Source of the DNA: Bacteroides faecium
GTDB taxonomy: Bacteria; Bacteroidota; Bacteroidia; Bacteroidales; Bacteroidaceae
Direction of reading: 5' to 3'
Length of the DNA: 64,000 bases
NCBI RefSeq assembly: GCF_012113595.1
Contig: NZ_CP050831.1
Span: 1,426,001 to 1,490,000 of the forward strand
The notes under the pieces were generated by a model, which worked only from the letters and a program-made list of their open reading frames with translations, was not told the origin of the DNA and searched no databases. This document shows, one piece after another, positions 15,715-25,545 of this stretch (its first letter is position 1; every line of letters begins with the position of its first letter). Position numbers and translations under genes: made by a program.

Positions 15715-18700
15715 TTATGGGAAAAATACAAAAACTTTTTATGATAATGGCTGGGCTTTTAACAACCCTGTCTACGCAGGCACAGATGGAAGTAGCCAAT
15801 ACTATGAATGATGTCGGTGAAATTCCGATTCAATATGCGCTCAGTCCGTCGGGGGCCACGACTTATCAAATTCCTGTGGATATCTATCCCGATCAGGAAC
15901 AATTTCAGCCAAATCTCTTTTTTAGTTACAACAGTCAGCAAGGAGAGAGTGCTGTAGGATATGGTTGGAATATCGGTGGACTGTCTGCCATTACGCACGT
16001 GGCAGGAAGCATATACTATGATGGAAGCACTTCACCGCTTTCATTGACAGGCGATAAACTCATGCTCGATGGGGTACGCCTGATAAAGACAGGAACAGAT
16101 ACCTGGCAGACAGAGCAAGGATTTGTTTGTGTGCAGAAACAGGCAGATGGAATCCTGAAGGTGCGTTATCCGAATGGAAATACAGCAACTTTTGAAACCT
16201 TGCCCAACGCACCTTTCAGCTATGTGATTACTGGTTGTAGGAATATGAAAGGACGTACAATAAAATATGTCTATTCACAAGCGGGCAATTTGCCGTATAT
16301 TGAGAAAGTTATGTATGGAGAAAACGACGGAGTGTATAATGATTCTATCTTATTCAGTTATCGGCAATTGGAGGGCGGAATCACTCGTTATGCCGACGGA
16401 AAACCAATACAGTACAGCCGATTGCTAAACAGTGTGGAGTCTTATCATCGGGGAAAACTATGGCGCCGCTATTTGCTTACTTACGAAAAAGAAGAGGTTA
16501 ATCAGTTGGTGCGGTTGGACTGTGAGACGGAAAACCGGACATTGAATCCGCTACAATTCGAATATGGTAGCAAGAAGAGCATAGAGAACTATGTTACGAG
16601 CCAAGTGCATATGCAGCATTACTTTCCCAACAGAATGGAAGGAACGGAAGAATCGAAAGGATATAAAAGTCTGGTATTATCACGCGGACGCTTTAGTAAT
16701 AACTACCGTAGTGATGGTCTGGTTTCTTATCCGCAGTTAAGTACTTACAAGGTAGTTAAGACCAGTACTGGTGGAAATGCGCAGTATGATTCTTTTTATG
16801 ATGAGAATCAAACATTGTTAGTTTATAAGGAGCTTTCCGGTAACATTGTTACTCCGGTTTTCTTTACGGCAGGTAAAGGCTTTCAACAAATGATTCCGGC
16901 AGACATAGAAGGAAAGGGGGAAGACGTATTGGTGAAAGTAAACTATTATTTGGATGATCAAGGTATGCCAATGTTTCCGAAATTGACTGTGGAAAAATTG
17001 ATTGTTTCAATTCATGGTTCACCTGTCGATCCCAATAGTTGCGTGCAATATACGCACAAAAGCAATACGTATGTAAAAGATGGAAGTCTGCTGAGTCCCC
17101 GGCAGCGAGAATTTTTATTAGGTGATTTCAATGGGGATGGTAAAACAGAATTGTTAGCTATTTCCAGCTGTCGCAATCATGTAGATCGGGACAGTAAGAT
17201 TACTTCCAATGCTCTGTTGATTGATTTGAAAAATAGAACAACACTGTTTGACGGAGATTGCTTTGATTATGCTTTTTTTCAGGAAGATCCTTTCAATCCG
17301 ACCCCGGACAAATTGATTGCAATGGATTATAACGGCGACGGAAAAACGGATGTCTGCTTGATTAACCGGACGGGGACTAGTGTTTATGAGTTCACCGGAG
17401 ATGGGTTTAAACTATTGGCGTATATCAGCCTTAAAAACGGAGGAATCAATTCTTCGGAATTTAATCATGAAGACTGTGAACTACTGGTAGCAGATATGAA
17501 TGGTGACGGGAATATGGATCTTATATTGTCTCCCAGATATTCGCGTTTAGGAGAAGAATATAAGCATTTGGGTGATGGTATCTGTTGTAATGCGTGCAAA
17601 GATGAGGAAAACCTAAGCGACATAACTACCTCTGGCTATAAAATTTATGTCGATCCGTCCACAGGAAACAGATGTGTGATTGATCCTAATGCAACTCAAA
17701 CTGTGGTAACATATGATAAGGGAAAGAAATGGCAATTTCTCCTTTCTACCGGTAACTCAGAGTATAGTAACAGCAATCCTGGTTTCACCACCTATTATTC
17801 CGAATTGTTTCATGGATTTCACGAAACAGTAGGGCAGAACTTTATGCTGGTGGACATAAACAATGATGGATTACCAGATCTGTTACGAAATGTAAAGGGG
17901 ACGGTAGACCTCTATCTGAATGTAGATGGAAAACTGAGTGATACCCCTCAACAACGCACGACGATAAGCCTGAGTAATCTGCGAGCACAGTTTGCATCAG
18001 CAAACGTTGCGCAGCCTTACTTCTGGGCGGGTGGGCTGATATGTGTAGACGATTGTTACATACGTATATATGACTACTCCCGTAAAGAAAATAAAGAACG
18101 TATGTTGCATAGTGTGACTAATAGTCATGGATTGAAAAATAATCATTCTTATGAAGATATTATGTCAACTACATCAGCTAACTACGAATCTGGTAACGGT
18201 CAATTCGGACTGAAATATCTCAGTTTTCCATACGTAGTCATGTCTCCCCACTGTTATGTCAATGTATGTTCAAAAAAGATGGACGGTACTGATATCTTGT
18301 CGTGGGACTCTTATAAATACAAGAATGCCGTCTTTCATCGTTCAGGCCTTGGTTTTTGCGGCTTCCAGCAGATAGAGACAACTGATGTTATCAATTCCCG
18401 ACAAACTATATCTACATTAGATCCTGTTTTGCGAGGATCTGAAGTGAAGCTGGAAACTCCAACCGATACCATTACCCGTGAATATGTGAAGGATGTAGAT
18501 GCCAATAGACTTACTCTGATAAAGTTACAAAAGGAAGTAGTGAGAAATGCTCTGAATAAAACGGAGACAACTACTGAATGTCAGTACAATGCATACGGGC
18601 AGCCTATTTACATGGCGGTTTCTAAAGGAGCATTCAACAAAGAAATAACGTCTAATGAGTATCTCAATATAAATGATGAAACACAGTATTTATTGGGACT

Positions 18701-21700
18701 TTCATTATTGTCGGTTGTTGAGAAAATGCGTAGTGATTCGGTTATCACTCAGTCAGACGCGATAGAATATGATGCGAATTACCTGCCCTCTCGCAAGATA
18801 TCTTCCATCAATGGCAGGGAGGTACTGGAAGAACATTTTGTTTACGACAGTTATCTACGCCCTGTGGTACATGAACAGCGTTCGTTTGAATCGACAGACT
18901 GGCTGGTAACTACTTATGCGTACGATAACCAGGGAAGGATATCCCGGCAAACAGATGGTATGGGATTGTCTCTCAGCTATGCGTATGATGCGGCAACAGG
19001 GTTATTGTCAGCTACTAGTGACCATAAGGGGCGTATGACGTGGAATGAATACGATGAATGGGGAGCCCCATTGGCTGTTCATTATCCGGATGGAAGAGTG
19101 AAGAGGGTTACTGCTGCTTGGTGTGACGTAACAGAGCCGGGATTGTATGTTATTACGACCACTGAAACCGGAAAGCCGACCGTCAAGACGTATTTTGACC
19201 GTCTGAACAGGGAAGTACGTAATGTGCAGATTCGGTTTGATGGCAAGGCGATGAAGACGGACACAAAATATAACGCAAATACCGGACTTAGGGAGCGGGT
19301 ATCGCAGCCGACTACAGACGAACAGCCTTCTCTATGGAACCGGTATGTGTATGATAAATTTGGCCGTTGCACCTCTGTTCACCATGCATCGGGGAAAATA
19401 GATTCACATGTGTATGGTGTATTGGTAGATACTATCACCGAGAACGGGATTCGCCGGATTCGTGAGTATGACGAAGCGGGTCTGTTGGTACAGACTACTG
19501 ACCCAGCGGGATGCATCCAGTATTATTATCGTCCTGATGGGAGTCCGCTGGTAATCGTAGCTCCGGGAGAAGTTCAAACTCGTTTCTATTATGACGATTA
19601 CAACCGTCGTGTCGCCATCAAAGACCCAAGTGCCGGTATTCGCCGGACGGTGTATGATAAAGCCGGAAATATCTGTGAGGAAACAGATGCTGACGGACGT
19701 GAGATTATCAGGGAATACGACCGCTATGGACGTGTCACGAAGCAGGTCACGTCAGACTTGGCAACGGTTTATATCTATGATGACACGGAAGACCTGTTGC
19801 TTTCTGCAGTGTCTGACAATGGTAGCGCTTTGTACAATACTTATGATGAGTGTGGCAGGCTGAAAACGCAGCGTGAAGAAGCGCCGGATGGCAAATGGTT
19901 ACAGAAAACGTATGGTTATACATTTGATGGGTTGCTTGAATCCATTACTTATATTTCACAAAACGGTACTTTGGCCACGGAACTATTGTCTTACTGTAAC
20001 GGCTTTTTGACGGAGGTTCATCTTGCGGACGGAACACAGGTTTATCGTCATGATGAAGAGAATTCGTTGGGACAACTGACGCAGCTTACTGCAGGTGGAA
20101 TGCAGCGTAACTATGAGTTTAATGAATGGGGACTGCCTGTAAGAAGAAGTATCTCCCGAACGGATCACACCGTTATGTTCGACTATAGTTATCATTTCAA
20201 TGCAGTGAATGGTAATCTTTTGAATCGTACGGATGAAATCAGGAACTTGTTGGAGGGTTTTGGCTATGATGAGTTGAACCGCTTGTGCTCTTATGGTGAT
20301 AATACTGTCATTTATGATAATTATGGTAATATTCGCAGTAAGGGTGATGCGGGACAACTGGCCTATACCAACCCGAATCGTCCTTATGGCGTGACAGGTC
20401 TGACTCCCGTGGAAGATAATCTAGTGAAGTCCGGTCTTGACATTACATATATAGCCGGGGATCGTCCTTCTGTCATCACACAAGACAGGAAAAGAGCTGT
20501 GTTAGCGTATAATGCCAGTCACGATCGCATACGTATGCAGTTCTCTGTGAATGATTTAACTCAGTTGACACGCTATTATTTGGGTGGTAGCTATGAATTA
20601 GATATTGACAGTACGGGCATAGAAGAAAGGTTGTATTTAGGTGGAAGTTATTACGATGCTCCTGCTGTATTGGTGAAGCAAAATGATGGCTTGTCTGTTT
20701 ATTACATTCATCGTGATTATTTGGGTAGTATTTTGCAAATAGCGGATACTCAAGGAAATGTGGTAGAAGAAAACAGTTTTGATGCCTGGGGGTGTAGGCG
20801 TAACCTTTTGACACATGAGGCATATGTAAATGAGAGTGCTCCGGGATTGATGTTGGGCAGAGGTTTTACAGGACATGAACATTTACCGATGTTCGGGCTG
20901 ATAAATATGAATGCCCGTTTGTATGATCCCGTATTGGGACGTTTCCTCAGTCCTGACCCATATGTGCAGATGCTTGATAATACGCAGGCTTTCAACCGCT
21001 ATAGCTATTGTATGAATAGTCCGCTGTGTTATGTAGATGAGAATGGAGAATTCTTTTTGAGTATTCTTGTAGGGACGGCAATTGGAGCGGTAGTTTCTGC
21101 TATCAGTCATTCTGTAGCCACTATAGCGGCAGGTCAACCTTGGGATAGTGGTGGCTTTTGGAAATCGGTTGGCGTTGGTGCCGTTGGTGGAGCTATTGGT
21201 GGTGCTTGCGGTTATATAGGTTCAAAATGGCTGGGTGACATTGGAAATACGTTTGGATACAATATGGTTAGTAATGTGGCTAATTTGACTGCCACAAATG
21301 CCATTTTTGGATATGATACCGGTTGGAGTGATGTGCTGTCCACGGTCGCCGGAGCTGCCATTGGTTCTGCGTTACCTGCATTTAACGGTGTGGATGGTGG
21401 CAAATTTGCAAACGGTGTATCAGAGATTGGCTATAATACAATGAGAGGAACCGTTACAGGTTTAGCTTCAGGTGTGGTTAATGCAGCTATTCAGAAAGAA
21501 CCGGATCGTATTTGGCAGGGTATTGTCGGAGGGGCTATCAGTGGCGCAAGCAGAAGTGTTGCTATGAATGTGATATTTGGTGCTCCTTATAAAGTTGATA
21601 AATCTTATGGTGCGGAGGGATTGTATAGAGGTGGAGGTATCTCAGATTTGCTGAAAGCGGGATTAGGACTTACAATGGGAAGAAATATGTATGTAAACTA

Positions 21701-21920
21701 TAAAGTAGGCGGTGAAGGCACTCGTTATCATGAAAACTATCATATTCAACAACAAAATGAGACGGGATGGGCTAAGTTTTATGGAACAACCATTTATGAA
21801 TATATAAAATATGGATTCGGTGGCATGATAGATGTATATTCTACTGAGGGTACATTAGAATATAACGCCGATCGATATAAAGATAAAATGACAGCAAGAC
21901 CTTGGGGTAGCACATATTAG
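15711..21920 (+). CDS. Secreted RHS/YD-repeat protein with SpvB-like and FG-GAP regions and a C-terminal HExxH metallopeptidase-like domain
   Basis: 2069 residues, a candidate polymorphic toxin. In order: a Sec signal peptide (TLSTQAQ, about 19-25); an SpvB/TcdB-like N-terminal region (YALSPSGATTYQIPVDI, GYGWNIGG); four FG-GAP/VCBS calcium-loop repeats (DFNGDGKTE near 472, DYNGDGKTD near 538, DMNGDGNMD near 593, DINNDGLPD near 713); many YD repeats (about 950-1720); and the RHS core terminus RLYDPVLGRFLSPDPY at 1736-1751. About 300 variable residues follow: a hydrophobic Gly/Ala-rich stretch, then HENYH at 2007-2011 and EYNAD at 2050-2054, the HExxH + ExxAD pattern of gluzincin metallopeptidases. 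There is no PAAR domain, so T6SS loading is not indicated. Protease activity and target are inferred. Confidence 0.87.
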   Translation: MIMGKIQKLFMIMAGLLTTLSTQAQMEVANTMNDVGEIPIQYALSPSGATTYQIPVDIYPDQEQFQPNLFFSYNSQQGESAVGYGWNIGGLSAITHVAGSIYYDGSTSPLSLTGDKLMLDGVRLIKTGTDTWQTEQGFVCVQKQADGILKVRYPNGNTATFETLPNAPFSYVITGCRNMKGRTIKYVYSQAGNLPYIEKVMYGENDGVYNDSILFSYRQLEGGITRYADGKPIQYSRLLNSVESYHRGKLWRRYLLTYEKEEVNQLVRLDCETENRTLNPLQFEYGSKKSIENYVTSQVHMQHYFPNRMEGTEESKGYKSLVLSRGRFSNNYRSDGLVSYPQLSTYKVVKTSTGGNAQYDSFYDENQTLLVYKELSGNIVTPVFFTAGKGFQQMIPADIEGKGEDVLVKVNYYLDDQGMPMFPKLTVEKLIVSIHGSPVDPNSCVQYTHKSNTYVKDGSLLSPRQREFLLGDFNGDGKTELLAISSCRNHVDRDSKITSNALLIDLKNRTTLFDGDCFDYAFFQEDPFNPTPDKLIAMDYNGDGKTDVCLINRTGTSVYEFTGDGFKLLAYISLKNGGINSSEFNHEDCELLVADMNGDGNMDLILSPRYSRLGEEYKHLGDGICCNACKDEENLSDITTSGYKIYVDPSTGNRCVIDPNATQTVVTYDKGKKWQFLLSTGNSEYSNSNPGFTTYYSELFHGFHETVGQNFMLVDINNDGLPDLLRNVKGTVDLYLNVDGKLSDTPQQRTTISLSNLRAQFASANVAQPYFWAGGLICVDDCYIRIYDYSRKENKERMLHSVTNSHGLKNNHSYEDIMSTTSANYESGNGQFGLKYLSFPYVVMSPHCYVNVCSKKMDGTDILSWDSYKYKNAVFHRSGLGFCGFQQIETTDVINSRQTISTLDPVLRGSEVKLETPTDTITREYVKDVDANRLTLIKLQKEVVRNALNKTETTTECQYNAYGQPIYMAVSKGAFNKEITSNEYLNINDETQYLLGLSLLSVVEKMRSDSVITQSDAIEYDANYLPSRKISSINGREVLEEHFVYDSYLRPVVHEQRSFESTDWLVTTYAYDNQGRISRQTDGMGLSLSYAYDAATGLLSATSDHKGRMTWNEYDEWGAPLAVHYPDGRVKRVTAAWCDVTEPGLYVITTTETGKPTVKTYFDRLNREVRNVQIRFDGKAMKTDTKYNANTGLRERVSQPTTDEQPSLWNRYVYDKFGRCTSVHHASGKIDSHVYGVLVDTITENGIRRIREYDEAGLLVQTTDPAGCIQYYYRPDGSPLVIVAPGEVQTRFYYDDYNRRVAIKDPSAGIRRTVYDKAGNICEETDADGREIIREYDRYGRVTKQVTSDLATVYIYDDTEDLLLSAVSDNGSALYNTYDECGRLKTQREEAPDGKWLQKTYGYTFDGLLESITYISQNGTLATELLSYCNGFLTEVHLADGTQVYRHDEENSLGQLTQLTAGGMQRNYEFNEWGLPVRRSISRTDHTVMFDYSYHFNAVNGNLLNRTDEIRNLLEGFGYDELNRLCSYGDNTVIYDNYGNIRSKGDAGQLAYTNPNRPYGVTGLTPVEDNLVKSGLDITYIAGDRPSVITQDRKRAVLAYNASHDRIRMQFSVNDLTQLTRYYLGGSYELDIDSTGIEERLYLGGSYYDAPAVLVKQNDGLSVYYIHRDYLGSILQIADTQGNVVEENSFDAWGCRRNLLTHEAYVNESAPGLMLGRGFTGHEHLPMFGLINMNARLYDPVLGRFLSPDPYVQMLDNTQAFNRYSYCMNSPLCYVDENGEFFLSILVGTAIGAVVSAISHSVATIAAGQPWDSGGFWKSVGVGAVGGAIGGACGYIGSKWLGDIGNTFGYNMVSNVANLTATNAIFGYDTGWSDVLSTVAGAAIGSALPAFNGVDGGKFANGVSEIGYNTMRGTVTGLASGVVNAAIQKEPDRIWQGIVGGAISGASRSVAMNVIFGAPYKVDKSYGAEGLYRGGGISDLLKAGLGLTMGRNMYVNYKVGGEGTRYHENYHIQQQNETGWAKFYGTTIYEYIKYGFGGMIDVYSTEGTLEYNADRYKDKMTARPWGSTY

Positions 21921-21932
21921 TTATAAAGATAT

Positions 21933-21970
21933 AAAAGGAAGAGGAAATGTTGATATTTCTCTTCCTTTTT
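21933..21970 (+). terminator. Intrinsic terminator after the RHS gene
   Basis: AAAAGGAAGAG and CTCTTCCTTTT form a stem with a T-tract within its 3' arm, starting 13 bp after the RHS stop. It would uncouple transcription of the RHS gene from the lipoprotein gene that follows. Confidence 0.7.
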
Positions 21971-22033
21971 AGGAAAATACGAAATATATCATTTCCTTTG
22001 TATGGAGTTGTTTAACCCCATAATTCCATAATA

Positions 22034-22402
22034 ATGAAAATATTACTATTTTTTGTAAGTGTTGTTTTGTTGACAGGGTGTACCCAAACACAAGGAATTT
22101 TGCTTCGCAATAGAACAAATGAACGTTTAAAATTGTATTGCTACTATAATGTTAACAATTTAGTAGATTCAGTTTATATTGACCGTTCCGATTCGGCCTA
22201 TTTAACGTTTTCTTCAGGGTGGTTTGTTAATAGTAAGAAAATAATAAAAGAACGTGTAAATCATATGGATAGTGTTATTCTTGTGCTGCAAGATAAAAGA
22301 ATAGTATATAAGGATAGTGTATGTATTCGCAATTTTCTCCTTAACGATAAAGACACGACAAATATGCTAAAAACAACTACATATCCATCTCGCATAAATT
22401 GA
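22034..22402 (+). CDS. Small lipoprotein, candidate immunity protein of the RHS protein
   Basis: 122 residues with a clear lipobox, LLTGC (Cys16), so the mature protein is membrane-anchored on the periplasmic side or at the surface. The rest (LLRNRTNERLKLYCYYNV, VYIDRSDSAYLTFSSGW, KDSVCIRNFLL) resembles no family I know. The gene is AT-rich and lies 113 bp after the RHS gene, where polymorphic-toxin immunity genes sit. A periplasmic lipoprotein would suit protection against a protease delivered to the envelope. The intervening terminator and a weak -7-like TTCCTTTG (21993-22000) suggest independent expression. The immunity role is inference from position. Confidence 0.7.
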   Translation: MKILLFFVSVVLLTGCTQTQGILLRNRTNERLKLYCYYNVNNLVDSVYIDRSDSAYLTFSSGWFVNSKKIIKERVNHMDSVILVLQDKRIVYKDSVCIRNFLLNDKDTTNMLKTTTYPSRIN

Positions 22403-22433
22403 TAAAAAGTAGTATATTTACAAATAATTTCAG

Positions 22434-22441
22434 TAGCTTTG
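22434..22441 (+). promoter_or_regulatory. -7 promoter element of the orphan TonB receptor
   Basis: TAGCTTTG matches TAnnTTTG, 36 bp before the ATG at 22478. No clear -33 element was seen. Confidence 0.45.
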
Positions 22442-22477
22442 TAAATATATCAATGAAACAACTTCTGATAAGATATT

Positions 22478-25354
22478 ATGAAAGAACACAACATAAGAGA
22501 CTTGGCTGATTGCTGTTATTTACGTACTTTGTGTGTATTATCGGTGAAAAAGATTGGAATAGCTTTATTGCTTTCGATTGTCATCCCTTTTTCTGTGATT
22601 CATGCAGAGGATAAAAAGGAGAATTATACTCATGCTACACAAAAAACTACAGCAGAAACGCTGGAGCTTTCGCGGGATACAGTGAAGCCATCGTATGTCT
22701 TACAACAGATTGATGGCGCAGAGTTGGCGAAAGTGAAAGATGCAAGTTTTGTGAATTCTCTGACAGGGAGATTGGCGGGAGTAACCATCAATTCCGTAGC
22801 GTCAGGGATGGGAGGAGCAAACAAGGTATTATGGCGTGGCTATCGTTCTTTTATGGGTACAAACAATGTGTTGTACGCATTAGATGGAGTTCCGATGTTG
22901 CGGCTGGAGCCGGATCAGCTTTCTGATATTTATTCAGGTGCGGGGCAAACAGGTGATGGGATCTCTTTCCTTTCCGCAGATGATATAGAAAATGTTTATA
23001 TGCTGAGTGCTGCTGCGGCATCCGTATTATATGGTAGCCAGTCGGCAAATGGAGTGATGATGATTGATACTAAAAAAGCTCATCCTGGTAAATTCTCTGT
23101 GAATGTGGGCAACAGTACTACTTTTAGTTCTCCTTTTGTTATGCCCGAATTTCAACAGACTTATGAGGCAATGTGGGGAGATAAGTTGCGGAATAAATCT
23201 TCGTGGAACCCTGTGGATTTCTTTCGTACAGGACATTGTATCAACAATAATTTGAGTGTGTCGTATGGGAATGAATATAATCAGACTCGTTTTTCGGCTG
23301 CTATGATGAACAATGCCGGTATTATTCCTAATAATGATGTAGACCGCTATAATTTGTCATTGCGTAATACATCTTCGTTGCTAAATCATAATTTGAAATT
23401 GGATGTAAATCTGAAGTATGCTCACACTGCTGAACAGAATATGCTTTCGCAAGGAATGTATAGCAATCCTTTATTGCCTGTTTATCTTGTTCCGGATATA
23501 CTGCTACGTCATGACGAAACTTCATATCCCGGTGGTACTTTTTTGCCTGGTTATACTTATAAAGATTATTTTGAACGCTATGATTCGGAACTGGGTGCTA
23601 ACGTACAATATTGGCCTGACGGCGATAGAGGTTTGGGAATGCAAAATCCTTATTGGGTGATAAACCGTAATATGTTTAACCGGAAGAAGTCTCGCCTGCT
23701 GGCAGGAATAAGTGCCGCATACAAGATTGCTTCATGGCTTGACGTATCGTTTTCAGCGCATTACGATCATGATAGCGAGACTGGTACGCAGAAATTCTAT
23801 GCGTCTACTATCCCTCAACTTGCCGGTCGATTAGGTTCATATTATGAGAACAAAGCTGGAATAGGCCAACTCTATTCGAACCTGGTGTTTAATGTTCGTA
23901 AGAGTGTGGGGGATTTCTCTATAAACGCACATTTGGGGACTTCTTTTAGAAATGCTACATTTGATTATACTGATGCGGGCGGTAATTTGCGGAGCTTGAA
24001 TAATTTTGGCCTGTCCGATTTGGAGGATGATCTTTCATTTCTTTGGAAGAGGGAATATATAGATAGAAATACGGCTACGTTTCTGCTTGCACAGTTCGGA
24101 TATAAGCAGTGGTTTAGCCTTGATTTGGGTGGCCGCTGTGAATGGCTTGACTTTCGGATGGACGATACTTCACTTTTCTCAGGCAAATGTTTTTATCCCT
24201 CTATGGGGGTGTCGGTGGTTCCCACAGAGTGGATGCCTGGTAATAGAGGCACATTTCTTTCTTACTTGAAAGTGGGTTACACTTACAGTGAAAACGGAAA
24301 TAGCTCAGAACTTCGTCTCCCTTTGGGGCGAAGAGATAGAGTGGATGATGAACGTTTAAAGAATAATATTTGGGATAATGAGCGTACAAAGACGCATGAA
24401 GTGGGATTGAATATGTCTTTCTTCAATAATAAGGTCGATGTGGATGCTAAAATATACAAGTCCTCTACGTTAGGTTTGTTTTTGGGTATGCCTCATACTG
24501 TTGTTTCGGCAGGAAGTACGGTTTATTTGGTTGCGGATGATAATAGTATAGAGAATAAGGGAATAGAACTGTCGTTGGGAACAAATATGTATTTGGGACC
24601 AGTAAAGTGGAACGGACGGTTTGTTTATTCCCTGAATAAAAATGAAATAAAGAAATTGAACGGACTTACTTATCAGGGGGAGGACACCAATCTTTCACCG
24701 GAAGAACTGACGACTTTTCGGAATAAATATTGCAGCGTAAAGGTAAAGGAGGGCGGTTCGATAGGTGACGTTTATGTCTCTGATTTTGAAAGGGATGCTC
24801 AAGGAAATGCCATTGTTCGGGATGGAACTTATATCCGGCAGAGTGAAAACGCGGTTTATGCCGGTAACGTCAATCCCAAATATACAATGGGACTGGTAAA
24901 TAACTTTGCGTGGAAAGGGTTGGAACTCGGTTTTGTTATTAATGCTCGTTTCGGTGGAATAGGCGTGTCGCTCACTCAAGAAACAATGGATGCTTATGGG
25001 GTGTCGGAAAATGTCGCTGCTGCCCGCGAACAAGGCGGGGTTTGGGTGAATGGTGAATTGATGGAAGCGCGCAATTATTATTATTCCAGCGTAGGAACGA
25101 TGTATGTGTATGACGCCACCAACATCCGCCTTGCCGAAATGTCGATAGCCTATCATATTCCCGTCAACCGATGGGTAAAGTGGATACAAGACGTGCGGGT
25201 GGCGTTAGTGGGGCGTAACTTGCTTATGTTATACAATAAAGCTCCGTTTGACCCGGAATCTACGGCAAGCACCGGAACCTGGTATCAGGGTATTGATTTC
25301 TTCCGTCAACCCAGTTACAGGAATATGGGCTTTTCCGTTAACCTTACTTTTTAA
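22478..25354 (+). CDS. Orphan SusC-like TonB-dependent receptor without SusD
   Basis: 958 residues. A basic N-terminus and one hydrophobic segment (VKKIGIALLLSIVIPFSV) make a long signal peptide. The plug follows almost directly (LQQIDGAELAKVKDAS, LTGRLAGV, SVLYGSQSANGVMM), then a beta-barrel ending in a C-terminal aromatic strand (MGFSVNLTF). Both the STN and the carboxypeptidase-regulatory-like domain that usually precede the plug in SusC proteins are absent, and no susD follows. It therefore belongs to the smaller orphan SusC-like type. The ligand is unknown. It lies next to the RHS/lipoprotein genes and may be an old resident or part of the accessory insertion. Confidence 0.85.
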   Translation: MKEHNIRDLADCCYLRTLCVLSVKKIGIALLLSIVIPFSVIHAEDKKENYTHATQKTTAETLELSRDTVKPSYVLQQIDGAELAKVKDASFVNSLTGRLAGVTINSVASGMGGANKVLWRGYRSFMGTNNVLYALDGVPMLRLEPDQLSDIYSGAGQTGDGISFLSADDIENVYMLSAAAASVLYGSQSANGVMMIDTKKAHPGKFSVNVGNSTTFSSPFVMPEFQQTYEAMWGDKLRNKSSWNPVDFFRTGHCINNNLSVSYGNEYNQTRFSAAMMNNAGIIPNNDVDRYNLSLRNTSSLLNHNLKLDVNLKYAHTAEQNMLSQGMYSNPLLPVYLVPDILLRHDETSYPGGTFLPGYTYKDYFERYDSELGANVQYWPDGDRGLGMQNPYWVINRNMFNRKKSRLLAGISAAYKIASWLDVSFSAHYDHDSETGTQKFYASTIPQLAGRLGSYYENKAGIGQLYSNLVFNVRKSVGDFSINAHLGTSFRNATFDYTDAGGNLRSLNNFGLSDLEDDLSFLWKREYIDRNTATFLLAQFGYKQWFSLDLGGRCEWLDFRMDDTSLFSGKCFYPSMGVSVVPTEWMPGNRGTFLSYLKVGYTYSENGNSSELRLPLGRRDRVDDERLKNNIWDNERTKTHEVGLNMSFFNNKVDVDAKIYKSSTLGLFLGMPHTVVSAGSTVYLVADDNSIENKGIELSLGTNMYLGPVKWNGRFVYSLNKNEIKKLNGLTYQGEDTNLSPEELTTFRNKYCSVKVKEGGSIGDVYVSDFERDAQGNAIVRDGTYIRQSENAVYAGNVNPKYTMGLVNNFAWKGLELGFVINARFGGIGVSLTQETMDAYGVSENVAAAREQGGVWVNGELMEARNYYYSSVGTMYVYDATNIRLAEMSIAYHIPVNRWVKWIQDVRVALVGRNLLMLYNKAPFDPESTASTGTWYQGIDFFRQPSYRNMGFSVNLTF

Positions 25355-25545
25355 TCTTTCTTCAAAAAGATAGATTGTCCTGATACGGGTTGACGAAACT
25401 GCTCACACCTCATATCGGGGCAATTCTTCTATTAAAAGTCCTTAACAAAAGCCCGTTACGTCACTTTTTATTTGTTTCTTTGCACCAAATTCGGGTATAG
25501 TGTTGTCTTGTGATTCGGGGCAGCACTTAATTTTGTTTGGAATTA

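Noticed and set aside
15711..21920. T6SS-delivered RHS effector
   Set aside because: No PAAR domain, an N-terminal Sec signal peptide instead, and no T6SS genes in the window.
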